Below, one piece after another: positions 27,001-39,063 of a stretch of DNA of 64,000 nucleotides. The notes under the pieces are model-generated. The model ran no database searches. It was given only the letters and a program-made list of their open reading frames with translations, and was not told the DNA's origin. Made by a program: the position numbers and the translations under genes. Numbering within the stretch: position 1 is the stretch's first letter; each line of letters opens with the position of its first letter. The DNA comes from Euonymus europaeus. Its lineage: Eukaryota > Streptophyta > Magnoliopsida > Celastrales > Celastraceae. The DNA lies in assembly GCA_963580455.1 (NCBI GenBank), contig OY756971.1, positions 10,935,001-10,999,000 on the forward strand, in the 5' to 3' direction.

Positions 27001-27892
27001 AAAGCTCCTCCGTAGAGAGAGTTGAGCAACTTCGAACCAGAAAAGTTGTTCGGTATACACTTTTTAATGTTCTTCTATGTCAAATTTTATGAGTATAAGT
27101 TTCAAAGATTATTTCGATGCCAAAACACCAACTTTCTATGACAAATGGGCAAAACCGTTCAAAGCTCCTCCATAGAGAGAGTTGAGCAACTTCCCACCAG
27201 AAAAGTTCCTCGGTGTACAGTTTTTATTGTTCATTTATGCTAAATTTTACGAATAAAAGCTTCAAGATTATTTAATTGCCAAAACAACAACTTTCTATGA
27301 GAAATGGAAAAAGCCATTAAAAGCTCCTACATAGAGAGAGTTGAGCATGTTCAGACCATCAAAGTTGCTTGGTGTACACTTTGTATTGTTTTTCTATGTC
27401 AAATTTTATGAGTATAGCTTCCTAGATTATTTCGATGTCAAAACACCAACTTTCTATGAGAAATGGACAAAATTGTTAAAAGCTCCTCTATAGAGAGAGT
27501 TGAGCATTTTCGAACCATCAAAGTTGCTCGGTGAAACTTTTTACTGTGCTTCTATGTCAAATTTTACGAGTATAAGCTTCCTAGATTATTCGATGCAAAA
27601 ACCCCAACATTCTATGAGAAATGGACAAAATTGTTAAAAGCTCCTCTATAGAGAGAGTTGAGCAACTTCGAACCAGAAAAGTTGCTCGGTGTACACTTTT
27701 TAATATTCTTCTATGTCAAATTTTACAAGTATAAGCTTCCTTAGATTATTTCGATGCCAAAACACCAACTTTCTATGACCAATGGACAAAATTGTTAAAA
27801 GCTCCTCCATAGAGAGAGTTGAGCAACTTCGGACCATCAAAGTTGCTCAGTGTAGACTTTTTATTGTGCTTCTATGTCAAATTTTACGAGTA
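24066..27892. repeat. Second-dialect block, copy 2 (offset 7,331 bp)
   Basis: About 3.83 kb (24 monomers) matches 16,735-20,560 at an offset of 7,331-7,333 bp. Shared private variants include TTTAATTTCCAAAAC near 17,230 and 24,562, CTTCAATGTC near 17,510 and 24,841, and CGAGCCAG at 17,629 and 24,960. The copy ends where 27,914 begins with m10-type sequence instead of the CAATGCCG monomer. Confidence 0.75.
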
Positions 27893-27913
27893 TAAGCTTC
27901 CAAGATTATTTCG

Positions 27914-28072
27914 ATGCCAAAACACCAACTTTCTATGACAAATGGGCAAAACCGTTCAAAGCTCCTCCATAGAGAGAGTTGAGCAAGTTCAGACCATCAA
28001 AGTTGCTTGGTGACACTTTGTATTGTTTTTCTATGTCAAATTTTTTGAGTATAAGCTTCCTAGATTATTTCG
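27914..28072. repeat. Chimeric monomer, m10 left part joined to m6 right part
   Basis: The 159 bp monomer starts as m10 (AAATGGGCAAAACCGTTCAAAG) and ends as the second-dialect m6 form (GAGCAAGTTCAGACC, GGTGACACTTTG, TTTTTTGAG). The switch lies in the shared segment AAAGCTCCTCCATAGAGAG to GTTGAGCAA. It sits exactly at the boundary between the second-dialect block and the m1-type block, so it is the junction of that rearrangement. Confidence 0.7.
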
Positions 28073-30880
28073 ATGCCAAAACACCAACTTTCTATGAGAA
28101 ATGGACAAAACCGTTAAAAGCTCCTCCATAGAGAGAGTTGAGTAACTTCGCACCGTCAAAGATGCTCTGTGTACAACTTTTATTGTTCTTTTATGCTAAA
28201 TTTTACGAGTAAAAGCTTCTAGATTATTTAATTGCCAAAACACCAACTTTCTATGAGAAATGGAAAAAGCCATTAAAAGCCCCTCCATAGAGAGAGTTGA
28301 GCAAGTTCAGACCATCAAAGTTGCTTGGTGTACACTTTGTATTGTTTTTCTATGTCAAATTTTATGAGTATAAGCTTCCAAGATTATTTCGATGTCAAAA
28401 CACCAACTTTATATGAGAAATGGACAAAATTGTTAAAAGCTCCTCTATAGAGAGAGTTGAGCATTTTCGAACCATCAAAGTTGCTCGGTGAAACTTTTTA
28501 ATGTGCTTCTATGTCAAATTTTACGAGTATAAGCTTCCTAGATTATTCGATGCAAAAACCCCAACTTTCTATGAGAAATGGACAAAATTGTTAAAAGCTC
28601 CTCTATAGAGAGAGTTGAGCAACTTCGAACCAGAAAAGTTGCTCGGTGTACACTTTTTAATATTCTTCTATGTCAAATTTTACAAGTATAAGCTTCCTTA
28701 GATTATTTCGATGCCAAAACACCAACTTTCTATGACCAATGGACAAAATTGTTAAAAGCTCCTCCATAGAGAGAGTTGAGCAACTTCGGACCATCAAAGT
28801 TGCTCGGTGTAGACTTTTTATTGTGCTTCTATGTCAAATTTTACGAGTATAAGCTTCCAAGATTATTTCGATGCCAAAACACCAACTTTCTATGACAAAT
28901 GGGCAAAACCGTTCAAAGCTCCTCCATAGAGAGAGTTGAGCAACTTCCCACCAGCAAAGTTCCTCGGTGTACACTTTTTATTGTTCTTCTATATCAAATT
29001 TTACGAGTATAAGCTTCCAAGATTACTTCGATGCAAAACACCAACATGCTATGACAAATGGACAAAATCGTTAAAAGCTCCTCCATAGAGAGAGTTAATC
29101 AACTTCGGACGATCAAAGTTGCTCGGTGTACACCTTTTAATGTTCTTCTATGTCAAATTTTACGAGTATATGCTTCCTAGATTATTTCGATTAAAAAACC
29201 CCAACTTTCTATGAGAAATGGATAAAATTGTTAAAAGCTCCTCTATAGAGAGAGTTGAGCATTTTCGAACCAGCAAAGTTGCTCGGTGAAACTTTTTATT
29301 GTGCTTCTATGTCAAATTTTACGAGTATAAGCTTCATAGATTATTTCGATGCCAAAACACCGACTTTCTATGACAAATAGACAAAACCGTTAAAAGCTCC
29401 TCCATAGAGAGAGTTGATCAACTTCGGACCAGAAAAATTGCTCGGTGTACACTTTTTATTGTTCTTCTATGTCAAATTTTACAAGTATAAGCTTCCTAGA
29501 TTATTTCGATGCGAAAACACCAACTTTTATGACAAATGGACAAAACCGTTAAAAGCTCCTCCATAGAGAGAGTTGAGCAACTTCGGACCGTCAAAGATGC
29601 TATGTGTACAACTTTTATTGTTCTTTTATGCCAAATTTTACGAGTATAAGCTTCAAGATTATTTAATTGCCAAAACACCAACTTTCTATGAGAAATGGAC
29701 AAAGCCGTAAAAAGCTCATCCATTGAGAGAGTTGAGCTACTTCGGACCATCAAAGTTGCTCGGTGTACACTTTTTAATGTTCGTTTATGTCAAATTTTAC
29801 GAGTATAAGCTTCCTGGATTATTTCGATGCCAAAACACCAACTTTCTATGACAAATGGACAAAATTGTTAAAAGCTCCTCTATAGAGAGAGTTGAGCAAC
29901 TTCGAACCAGAAAAGTTGCTCGGTGTACACTTTTTAATGTTCTTCTATGTCAAATTTTACAAGTATAAGCATCCTTAGATTATTTCGATGCCAAAACACC
30001 AACTTTATATGACCAATGGACAAAATTGTTAAAAGCTCCTCCATAGAGAGAGTTGAGCTACTTCGGACCATCAAAGTTGCTCGGTGTAGACTTTTTATTG
30101 TGCTTCTATGTCAAATTTTACGAGTATAAGCTTCCAAGATTATTTCGATGCCAAAACACCAAATTTCTATGACAAATGGACAATGCCGTTAAAAGCACCT
30201 CCATAAAGAGAGTTGAGCAAGTTCGGACCATCAAAGTTGCTCGGTGTACACGTTTTATTGTTTTTCTATGTCAAATTTTACGAGTAAAAGCTTCAAGATT
30301 ATTTAATTGCCAAAACACCAACTTTCTATGAGAAATGGAAAAAGCCATTAAAAGCTCATCCATAGAGAGAGTTGAGCAAGTTCAGACCATCAAAGTTGCT
30401 TGGTGTACACTTTGTATTGTTTTTCTATGTCAAATTTTATGAGTATAAGCTTCCTAGATTATTTCGATGTCAAAACACCAACTTTCTATGAGAAATGGGC
30501 AAAATTGTTAAAAGCTCCTCTATAGAGAGAGTTGAGCATTTTCGAACCATCAAAGTTGCTCGGTGAAACTTTTTACTGTGTTTCTATGTCAAATTTTACG
30601 AGTATAAGCTTCCTAGATTATTTCGATGCAAAAAACCCAACTTTCTATGAGAAATGGACAAAATTGTTAAAAGCTCCTCCGTAGAGAGAGTTGAGCAACT
30701 TCGAACCAGAAAAGTTGTTCGGTGTACACTTTTTAATGTTCTTCTATGTCAAATTTTATGAGTATAAGCTTCAAAGATTATTTCGATGCCAAAACATCAA
30801 CTTTCTATGACAAATGGACAAAACCGTTCAAAGCTCTTCCATAGAGAGAGTTGAGCAACTTCCCACCAGCAAAGTTCCTC
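27975..30880. repeat. 19-mer duplicated block, first copy (offset 3,032 bp)
   Basis: About 2.9 kb matches 31,007-33,912 at an offset of 3,032 bp. Landmarks are GCTTCCAAGATTATTTCGATGTC with TTTATATGAG (near 28,381 and 31,413) and m1 at 29,509 and 32,541. Differences include GCACCGTC here against GGACCGTC, and AATGTGCTTC against ACTGTGCTTC. The homology ends where 30,881 reads GGTGTACACGTTTTATTG. Confidence 0.7.
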
Positions 30881-31006
30881 GGTGTACACGTTTTATTGTT
30901 TTTCTATGTCAAATTTTACGAGTAAAAGCTTCAAGATTATTTAATTGCCAAAACACCAATTTTCTATGAGAAATGGAAAAAAGCCATTAAAAGCTCCTCC
31001 ATAGAG

Positions 31007-33912
31007 AGAGTTGAGCAAGTTCAGACCATCAAAGTTGCTTGGTGACACTTTGTATTGTTTTTCTATGTCAAATTTTTTGCGTATAAGCTTCCTAGATTAT
31101 TTCGATGCCAAAACACCAACTTTCTATGAGAAATGGACAAAACCGTTAAAAGCTCCTCCATAGAGAGAGTTGAGTAACTTCGGACCGTCAAAGATGCTCT
31201 GTGTACAACTTTTATTGTTCTTTTATGCTAAATTTTACGAGTAAAAGCTTCAAGATTATTTAATTGCCAAAACAACAACTTTCTATGAGAAATGGAAAAA
31301 GCCATTAAAAGCTCCTCCATAGAGAGAGTTGAGCAAGTTCAGACCATCAAAGTTGCTTGGTGTACACTTTGTATTGTTTTTCTATGTCAAATTTTATGAG
31401 TATAAGCTTCCAAGATTATTTCGATGTCAAAACACCAACTTTATATGAGAAATGGACAAAATTGTTAAAAGCTCCTCTATAGAGAGAGTTGAGCATTTTC
31501 GAACCATCAAAGTTGCTCGGTGAAACTTTTTACTGTGCTTCTATGTCAAATTTTACGAGTATAAGCTTCCTAGATTATTCGATGCAAAAACCCCAACTTT
31601 CTATGAGAAATGGACAAAATTGTTAAAAGCTCCTCTATAGAGAGAGTTGAGCAACTTCGAACCAGAAAAGTTGCTCGGTGTACACTTTTTAATATTCTTC
31701 TATGTCAAATTTTACAAGTATAAGCTTCCTTAGATTATTTCGATGCCAAAACACCAACTTTCTATGACCAATGGACAAAATTGTTAAAAGCTCCTCCATA
31801 GAGAGAGTTGAGCAACTTCGGACCATCAAAGTTGCTCGGTGTAGACTTTTTATTGTGCTTCTATGTCAAATTTTACGAGTATAAGCTTCCAAGATTATTT
31901 CGATGCCAAAACACCAACTTTCTATGACAAATGGGCAAAACCGTTCAAAGCTCCTCCATAGAGAGAGTTGAGCAACTTCCCACCAGCAAAGTTCCTCGGT
32001 GTACACTTTTTATTGTTCTTCTATATCAAATTTTACGAGTATAAGCTTCCAAGATTACTTCGATGCAAAACACCAACATGCTATGACAAATGGACAAAAT
32101 CGTTAAAAGCTCCTCTATAGAGAGAGTTAATCAACTTCGGACGATCAAAGTTGCTCGGTGTACACCTTTTAATGTTCTTCTATGTCAAATTTTACGAGTA
32201 TATGCTTCCTAGATTATTTCGATTAAAAAACCCCAACTTTCTATGAGAAATGGATAAAATTGTTAAAAGCTCCTCTATAGAGAGAGTTGAGCATTTTCGA
32301 ACCAGCAAAGTTGCTCGGTGAAACTTTTTATTGTGCTTCTATGTCAAATTTTACGAGTATAAGCTTCATAGATTATTTCGATGCCAAAACACCGACTTTC
32401 TATGACAAATAGACAAAACCGTTAAAAGCTCCTCCATAGAGAGAGTTGATCAACTTCGGACCAGAAAAATTGCTCGGTGTACACTTTTTATTGTTCTTCT
32501 ATGTCAAATTTTACAAGTATAAGCTTCCTAGATTATTTCGATGCGAAAACACCAACTTTTATGACAAATGGACAAAACCGTTAAAAGCTCCTCCATAGAG
32601 AGAGTTGAGCAACTTCGGACCGTCAAAGATGCTATGTGTACAACTTTTATTGTTCTTTTATGCCAAATTTTACGAGTATAAGCTTCAAGATTATTTAATT
32701 GCCAAAACACCAACTTTCTATGAGAAATGGACAAAGCCGTAAAAAGCTCATCCATTGAGAGAGTTGAGCTACTTCGGACCATCAAAGTTGCTCGGTGTAC
32801 ACTTTTTATTGTTCGTTTATGTCAAATTTTACGAGTATAAGCTTCCTGGATTATTTCGATGCCAAAACACCAACTTTCTATGACAAATGGACAAAATTGT
32901 TAAAAGCTCCTCTATAGAGAGAGTTGAGCAACTTCGAACCAGAAAAGTTGCTCGGTGTACACTTTTTAATGTTCCTCTATGTCAAATTTTACAAGTATAA
33001 GCTTCCTTAGATTATTTCAATGCCAAAACACCAACTTTCTATGACCAATGGACAAAATTGTTAAAAGCTCCTCCATAGAGAGAGTTGAGCTACTTCGGAC
33101 CATCAAAGTTGCTCGGTGTAGACTTTTTATTGTGCTTCTATGTCAAATTTTACGAGTATAAGCTTCCAAGATTATTTCGATGCCAAAACACCAAATTTCT
33201 ATGACAAATGGACAATGCCGTTAAAAGCACCTCCATAAAGAGAGTTGAGCAAGTTCGGACCATCAAAGTTGCTCGGTGTACACGTTTTATTGTTTTTCTA
33301 TGTCAAATTTTACGAGTAAAAGCTTCAAGATTATTTAATTGCCAAAACACCAACTTTCTATGAGAAATGGAAAAAGCCATTAAAAGCTCCTCCATAGAGA
33401 TAGTTGAGCAAGTTCAGACCATCAAAGTTGCTTGGTGTACACTTTGTATTGTTTTTCTATGTCAAATTTTATGAGTATAAGCTTCCTAGATTATTTCGAT
33501 GTCAAAACACCAACTTTCTATGAGAAATTGGCAAAATTGTTAAAAGCTCCTCTATAGAGAGAGTTGAGCATTTTCGAACCATCAAAGTTGCTCGGTGAAA
33601 CTTTTTACTGTGTTTCTATGTCAAATTTTACGAGTATAAGCTTCCTAGATTATTTCGATGCAAAAAACCCAACTTTCTATGAGAAATGGACAAAATTGTT
33701 AAAAGCTCCTCCGTAGAGAGAGTTGAGCAACTTCGAACCAGAAAAGTTGTTCGGTGTACACTTTTTAATGTTCTTCTATGTCAAATTTTATGAGTATAAG
33801 CTTCAAAGATTATTTCGATGCCAAAACAACAACTTTCTATGACAAATGGGCAAAACCGTTCAAAGCTCCTCCATAGAGAGAGTTGAGCAACTTCCCACCA
33901 GCAAAGTTCCTC
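31007..33912. repeat. 19-mer duplicated block, second copy
   Basis: The partner of 27,975-30,880, separated from it by about 127 bp of chimeric monomer. It also matches 53,965-56,870 at an offset of 22,958 bp (m1 at 32,541 and 55,499), so the segment occurs at least three times in the window. Confidence 0.7.
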
Positions 33913-36900
33913 GGTGTACACTTTTTATTGTTCTTCTATATCAAATTTTACAAGTATAAGCTTCCAAGATTACTTCGATGCAAAACACCAACATGCTATG
34001 ACAAATGGACAAAATCGTTAAAAGCTCCTCCATAGAGAGAGTTAATCAACTTCGGACGATCAAAGTTGCTCGGTGTACACCTTTTAATGTTCTTCTATGT
34101 CAAATTTTACGAGTATATGCTTCCTAGATTATTTCGATTAAAAAACCCCAACTTTCTATGAGAAATGGACAAAATTGTTAAAAGCTCCTCTATAGAGAGA
34201 GTTGAGCATTTTCGAACCAGCAAAGTTGCTCGGTGAAACTTTTTATTGTGCTTCTATGTCAAATTTTACGAGTATAATCTTCATAGATTATTTCGATGCC
34301 AAAACACCGACTTTCTATGACAAATGGACAAAACCGTTAAAAGCTCCTCCATAGAGAGAGTTGATCAACTTCGGACCAGAAAAATTGCTCGGTGTACACT
34401 TTTTATTGTTCTTCTATGTCAAATTTTACAAGTATAAGCTTCCTAGATTATTTAGATGCGAAAACACGAACTTTTATGACAAATGGACAAAACCGTTAAA
34501 AGCTCTTCCATAGAGAGAGTTGAGCAACTTCGGACCGTCAAAGATGCTATGTGTACAACTTTTATTGTTCTTTTATGCCAAATTTTACGAGTATAAGCTT
34601 CAAGATTATTTAATTGCCAAAACACCAACTTTCTATGAGAAATGGACAAAGCCGTAAAAAGCTCATCCATTGAGAGAGTTGAGCTACTTCGGACCATCAA
34701 AGTTGCTCGGTGTACACTTTTTAATGTTCGTTTATGTCAAATTTTACGAGTATAAGCTTCCTGGATTATTTCGATGCCAAAACACCAACTTTCTATGACA
34801 AATGGACAAAATTGTTAAAAGCTCCTCTATAGAAAGAGTTGAGCAACTTCGAACCAGAAAAGTTGCTCGGTGTACACTTTTTAATGTTCTTCTATGTCAA
34901 ATTTTACAAGTATAAGCTTCCTTAGATTATTTCGATGCCAAAACACCAACTTTCTATGACCAATGGACAAAATTGTTAAAAGCTCCTCCATAGAGAGAGT
35001 TGAGCAACTTCGGACCATCAAAGTTGCTTGGTGTACACTTTGTATTGTTTTTCTATGTCAAATTTTATGAGTATAAGCTTCCTAGCTTATTTCGATGTCA
35101 AAACACCAACTTTCTATGAGAAATGGACAAAATCGTTAAAAGCTCCTCCATAGAGAGAGTTGAGTAACTTCGGACCGTCAAAGATGCTCTGTGTACAACT
35201 TTTATTGTTCTTTTATGCTAAATTTTACGAGTAAAAGCTTCAAGATTATTTAATTGCCAAAACAACAACTTTCCATGTGAAATTGAAAAAGCCATTAAAA
35301 GCTCCTCCATAGAGAGAGTTGAGCAAGTTCAGACCATCAAAGTTGCTTGATGTACACTTTGTATTGTTTTTCTATGTCAAATTTTATGAGTATAAGCTTC
35401 CTAGATTATTGCGATGTCAAAACACCAACTTTCTATGAGAAATGGACAAAATTGTTAAAAGCTCCTCTATAGAGAGAGTTGAGCATTTTCGAACCATCAA
35501 AGTTGCTCGGTGAAACTTTTTACTGTGCTTCTATGTCAAATTTTACGAGTATAAGCTTCCTAGATTATTTGATGCAAAAACCCCAACTTTCTATGAGAAA
35601 TGGACAAAATTGTTAAAAGCTCCTCTATAGAGAGAGTTGAGCAACTTCGAACCAGAAAAGTTGCTCGGTGTACACTTTTTAATGTTCTTCTATGTCAAAT
35701 TTTACAAGTATAAGCTTCCTTAGATTATTTCGATGCCAAAACACCAACTTTCTATGACCAATGGACAAAATTGTTAAAAGCTCCTCCATAGAGAGAGTTG
35801 AGCAACTTCGGACCATCAAAGTTTCTCGGTGTAGACTTTTTATTGTGCTTCTATGTCAAATTTTACGAGTATAAGCTTCCAAGATTATTTCGATGCCAAA
35901 ACACCAACTTTCTATGACAAATGGACAATGCCGTTAAAAGCACCTCCATAAAGAGAGTTGAGCAAGTTCGGACCATCAAAGTTGCTCGGTGTACACGTTT
36001 TATTGTTTTTCTATGTCAAATTTTACGAGTAAAAGCTTCAAGATTATTTAATTGCCAAACACCAAATTTCTATGAGAAATGGAAAAAGCCATTAAAAGCT
36101 CCTCCATAGAGAGAGTTGAGCAAGTTCGGACCATCAAAGTTGCTTGGTGTACACTTTGTATTGTTTTTCTATGTCAAATTTTATGAGTATAAGCTTCCTA
36201 GATTATTTCGATGTCAAAACACCAACTTTCTATGAGAAATGGGCAAAATTGGTAAAAGCTCCTCTATAGAGAGAGTTGAGCATTTTCGAACCATCAAAGT
36301 TGCTCGGTGAAACTTTTTACTGTGTTTCTATGTCAAATTTTACTAGTATAAGCTCCCTAGATTATTTCGATGCAAAAACTCCAACTTTCTATGAGAAATG
36401 GACAAAATTGTTAAAAGCTCCTCCGTAGAGAGAGTTGAGCAACTTCGAACCAGAAAAGTTGTTCGGTATACACTTTTTAATGTTCTTCTATGTCAAATTT
36501 TATGAGTATAAGCTTCAAAGATTATTTCGATGCCAAAACACCAACTTTCTATGACAAATGGGCAAAACCTTTCAAAGCTCCTCCATAGAGAGAGTTGAGC
36601 AACTTCCCACCAGCAAAGTTCCTCCGTTTACACTTTTTATTGTTCTTTTATGCTAAATTTTACGAGTAAAAGCTTCAAGATTATTTAATTGCCAAAACAC
36701 CAACTTTCTATGAGAAATCGAAAAAGCCATTAAAAGCTCCTCCATAGAGAGAGTTGAGCAAGTTCAGACCATCAAAGTTGCTTGGTGACACTTTGTATTG
36801 TTTTTCTATGTCAAATTTTATGAGTATAAGCTTCCTAGATTATTTCGATGTCAAAACACCAACTTTCTATGAGAAATGGACAAAATTGTTAAAAGATCCT

Positions 36901-37570
36901 CTATAGAGAGAGTTGAGCATTTTCGAACCATCAAAGTTGCTCGGTGAAACTTTTTACTGTGCTTCTATGTCAAATTTTACGAGTATAAGCTTCCTAGATT
37001 ATTCGATGCAAAAACCCCAACTTTCTATGAGAAATAGACAAAATTGTTAAAAGCTCCTCTATAGAGAGAGTTGAGCAACTTCGAACCAGAAAAGTTGCTC
37101 GGTGTACATTTTTTAATGTTCTTCTATGTCAAATTTTACAAGTATAAGCTTCCTTAGATTATTTCGATGCCAAAACACCAACTTTCTGAGACCAATGGAC
37201 AAAATTGTTAAAAGCTCCTCCATAGAGATAGTTGAGCAACTTCGGACCATCAAAGTTGCTTGGTGTACACTTTGTATTGTTTTTCTATGTCAAATTTTAT
37301 GAGTATAAGCTTCCTAGATTATTTCGATGTCAAAACACCAACTTTCTATGAGAAATAGGCAAAATTGTTAAAAGCTCCTCTATAGAGAGAGTTGAGCATT
37401 TTCGAACCATCAAAGTTGCTCGGTGAAACGTTTTACTGTGTTTCTATGTCAAATTTTACGAGTATAAGCTCCCTAGATTATTTCGATGCAAAAACCCCAA
37501 CTTTCTATGAGAAATCGACAAAATTGTTAAAAGCTCCTCCGTAGAGAGAGTTGAGCAACTTCGAACCAGA
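31460..37570. repeat. Segmental duplication, right copy (offset 23,760 bp)
   Basis: The partner of 7,700-13,810. It contains m1 at 32,541 and 34,465, the CACCTCCATAAAG monomer near 35,941 and AAAAGATCCT at 36,891. Point differences are sparse, for example CAGTTTTTAATG near 9,200 against CACTTTTTAATG here. It lacks the TTTTAAGAGTATATGC change seen at 10,340, 14,168 and 22,618, so that substitution arose in the left-hand lineage after the copying, or was corrected here. Confidence 0.75.
32541..34464. repeat. 12-mer HOR unit (lacks m9)
   Basis: 1,924 bp from m1 to m1, the same twelve-monomer order as at 8,781 and lying 23,760 bp from it. Small private changes include GTATAATCTTC in place of GTATAAGCTTC near 34,274, which removes a HindIII site. 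Confidence 0.8.
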
Positions 37571-38441
37571 AAAGTTGTTCGGTATACACTTTTTAATGTT
37601 CTTTTATGTCAAATTTTATGAGTATAAGCTTCAAAGATTATTTTGATGCCAAAACACCAACTTTCTATGACAAATGGGCAAAACCGTTCAAAGCTCCTCC
37701 ATAGAGAGAGTTGAGCAACTTCCCACCAGCAAAGTTCCTCGGTGTACAGTTTTTATTGTTCTTTTATGCTAAATTTTACGAGTAAAAGCTTCAAGATTAT
37801 TTAATTGCCAAAACAACAACTTTCTATGAGAAATGGAAAAAGCCATTAAAATCTCCTCCATAGAGAGAGTTGAGCAAGTTCAGACCATCAAAGTTGCTTG
37901 GTGACACTTTGTATTGTTTTTCTATGTCAAATTTTATGAGTATAAGCTTCCTAGATTATTTCGATGCCAAAACACCAACTTTCTATGAGAAATGGACAAA
38001 ACCGTTAAAAGCTCCTCCATAGAGAGAGTTGAGTAACTTCGGACCGTCAAAGATGCTCTGTGTACAACTTTTATTGTTCTTTTATGCTAAATTTTACGAG
38101 TAAAAGCTTCAAGATTATTTAATTGCCAAAACAACAACTTTCTATGAGAAATGGAAAAAGCCATTAAAAGCTCCTCCATAGAGAGAGTTGAGCAAGTTCA
38201 GACCATCAAAGTTGCTTGGTGTACACTTTGTATTGTTTTTCTATGTCAAATTTTATGAGTATAAGCTTCCAAGATTATTTCGATGTCAAAACACTAACTT
38301 TATATGAGAAATGGACAAAATTGTTAAAAGCTCCTCTATAGAGAGAGTTGAGCATTTTCGAACCATCAAAGTTGCTCGGTGAAACTTTTTACTGTGCTTC
38401 TATGTCAAATTTTACGAGTATAAGCTTCCTAGATTATTTCG

Positions 38442-38583
38442 ATGCAAAAACCCCAACTTTCTGTGACAAATGCACAAAATTGTTAAATGCTCCTCCATAG
38501 AGAGTGTTGAGCAACTTCAGACCATCGAGCTTTTATCGTTCTTCCATTTGAAATTTTACGAGTATAAGCGTCAAGATTAATTA
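38442..38583. repeat. Degenerate, shortened monomer (142 bp)
   Basis: The most divergent monomer I found. It is about 15 bp shorter than its nearest relative, because ACCATC runs directly into GAGCTTTTATCG, removing the right arm of the dyad element and GTGTACAC. Private changes cluster here: TCTGTGACAAATGCAC, TTAAATGCTCC, GAGTGTTGAG, TCTTCCATTTGAAATT, AAGCGTC (destroying HindIII) and GATTAATTAATTG. The next monomer (38,584-38,744) also has private changes (AAAATACCAGC, GAGTTCAGC). It looks like an old monomer that escaped homogenisation. Confidence 0.85.
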
Positions 38584-38903
38584 ATTGCCAAAATACCAGC
38601 TTTCTATGAGAAATGGACAAAGCCATTAAAAGCTCCTTCATAGAGAGAGTTCAGCAAGTTCGGACCATCAAAGTTGCTTGGTGTACACTTTGTATTGTTT
38701 TTCTATGTCAAATTTTATGAGTATAAGCTTCCTAGATTATTTCGATGCCAAAACACCAACTTTCTATGAGAAATAGACAAAGTTGTTAAAAGCTCCTCTA
38801 TAGAGAGAGTTGAGCATTTTCGAACCATCAAAGTTGCTCGGTGAAACTTTTTACTGTGTTTCTATGTCAAATTTTACGAGTATAAGCTTCCTAGATTATT
38901 TCG

Positions 38904-39063
38904 ATGCAAAAAACCCAACTTTCTATGAGAAATGGACAAAATTGTTAAAAGCTCCTCCGTAGAGAGAGTTGAGCAACTTCGAACCAGAAAAGTTGCTCGG
39001 TGTAGACTTTTTATTGTGCTTCTATGTCAAATTTTACGAGTATAAGCTTCCAAGATTATTTCG
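38904..39063. repeat. Chimeric monomer, 12-mer eighth type joined to m4
   Basis: The left part has CAAAAAACCCAAC and CTCCGTAGAG, typical of the eighth monomer of the 12-mer. The right part reads TTGCTCGGTGTAGAC, ATTGTGCTTC and TTCCAAGATTATTTCG, typical of m4 or m9. It is followed by m5, so m4 is the likelier donor. The switch lies around AAAAGTTG. It forms the left edge of the 13-mer run. Confidence 0.7.

Noticed and set aside
38584..38744. Boundary with a different satellite family next to the degenerate monomer
   Set aside because: The following monomer is still clearly the same family (161 bp, m6-like), with only a few private changes.
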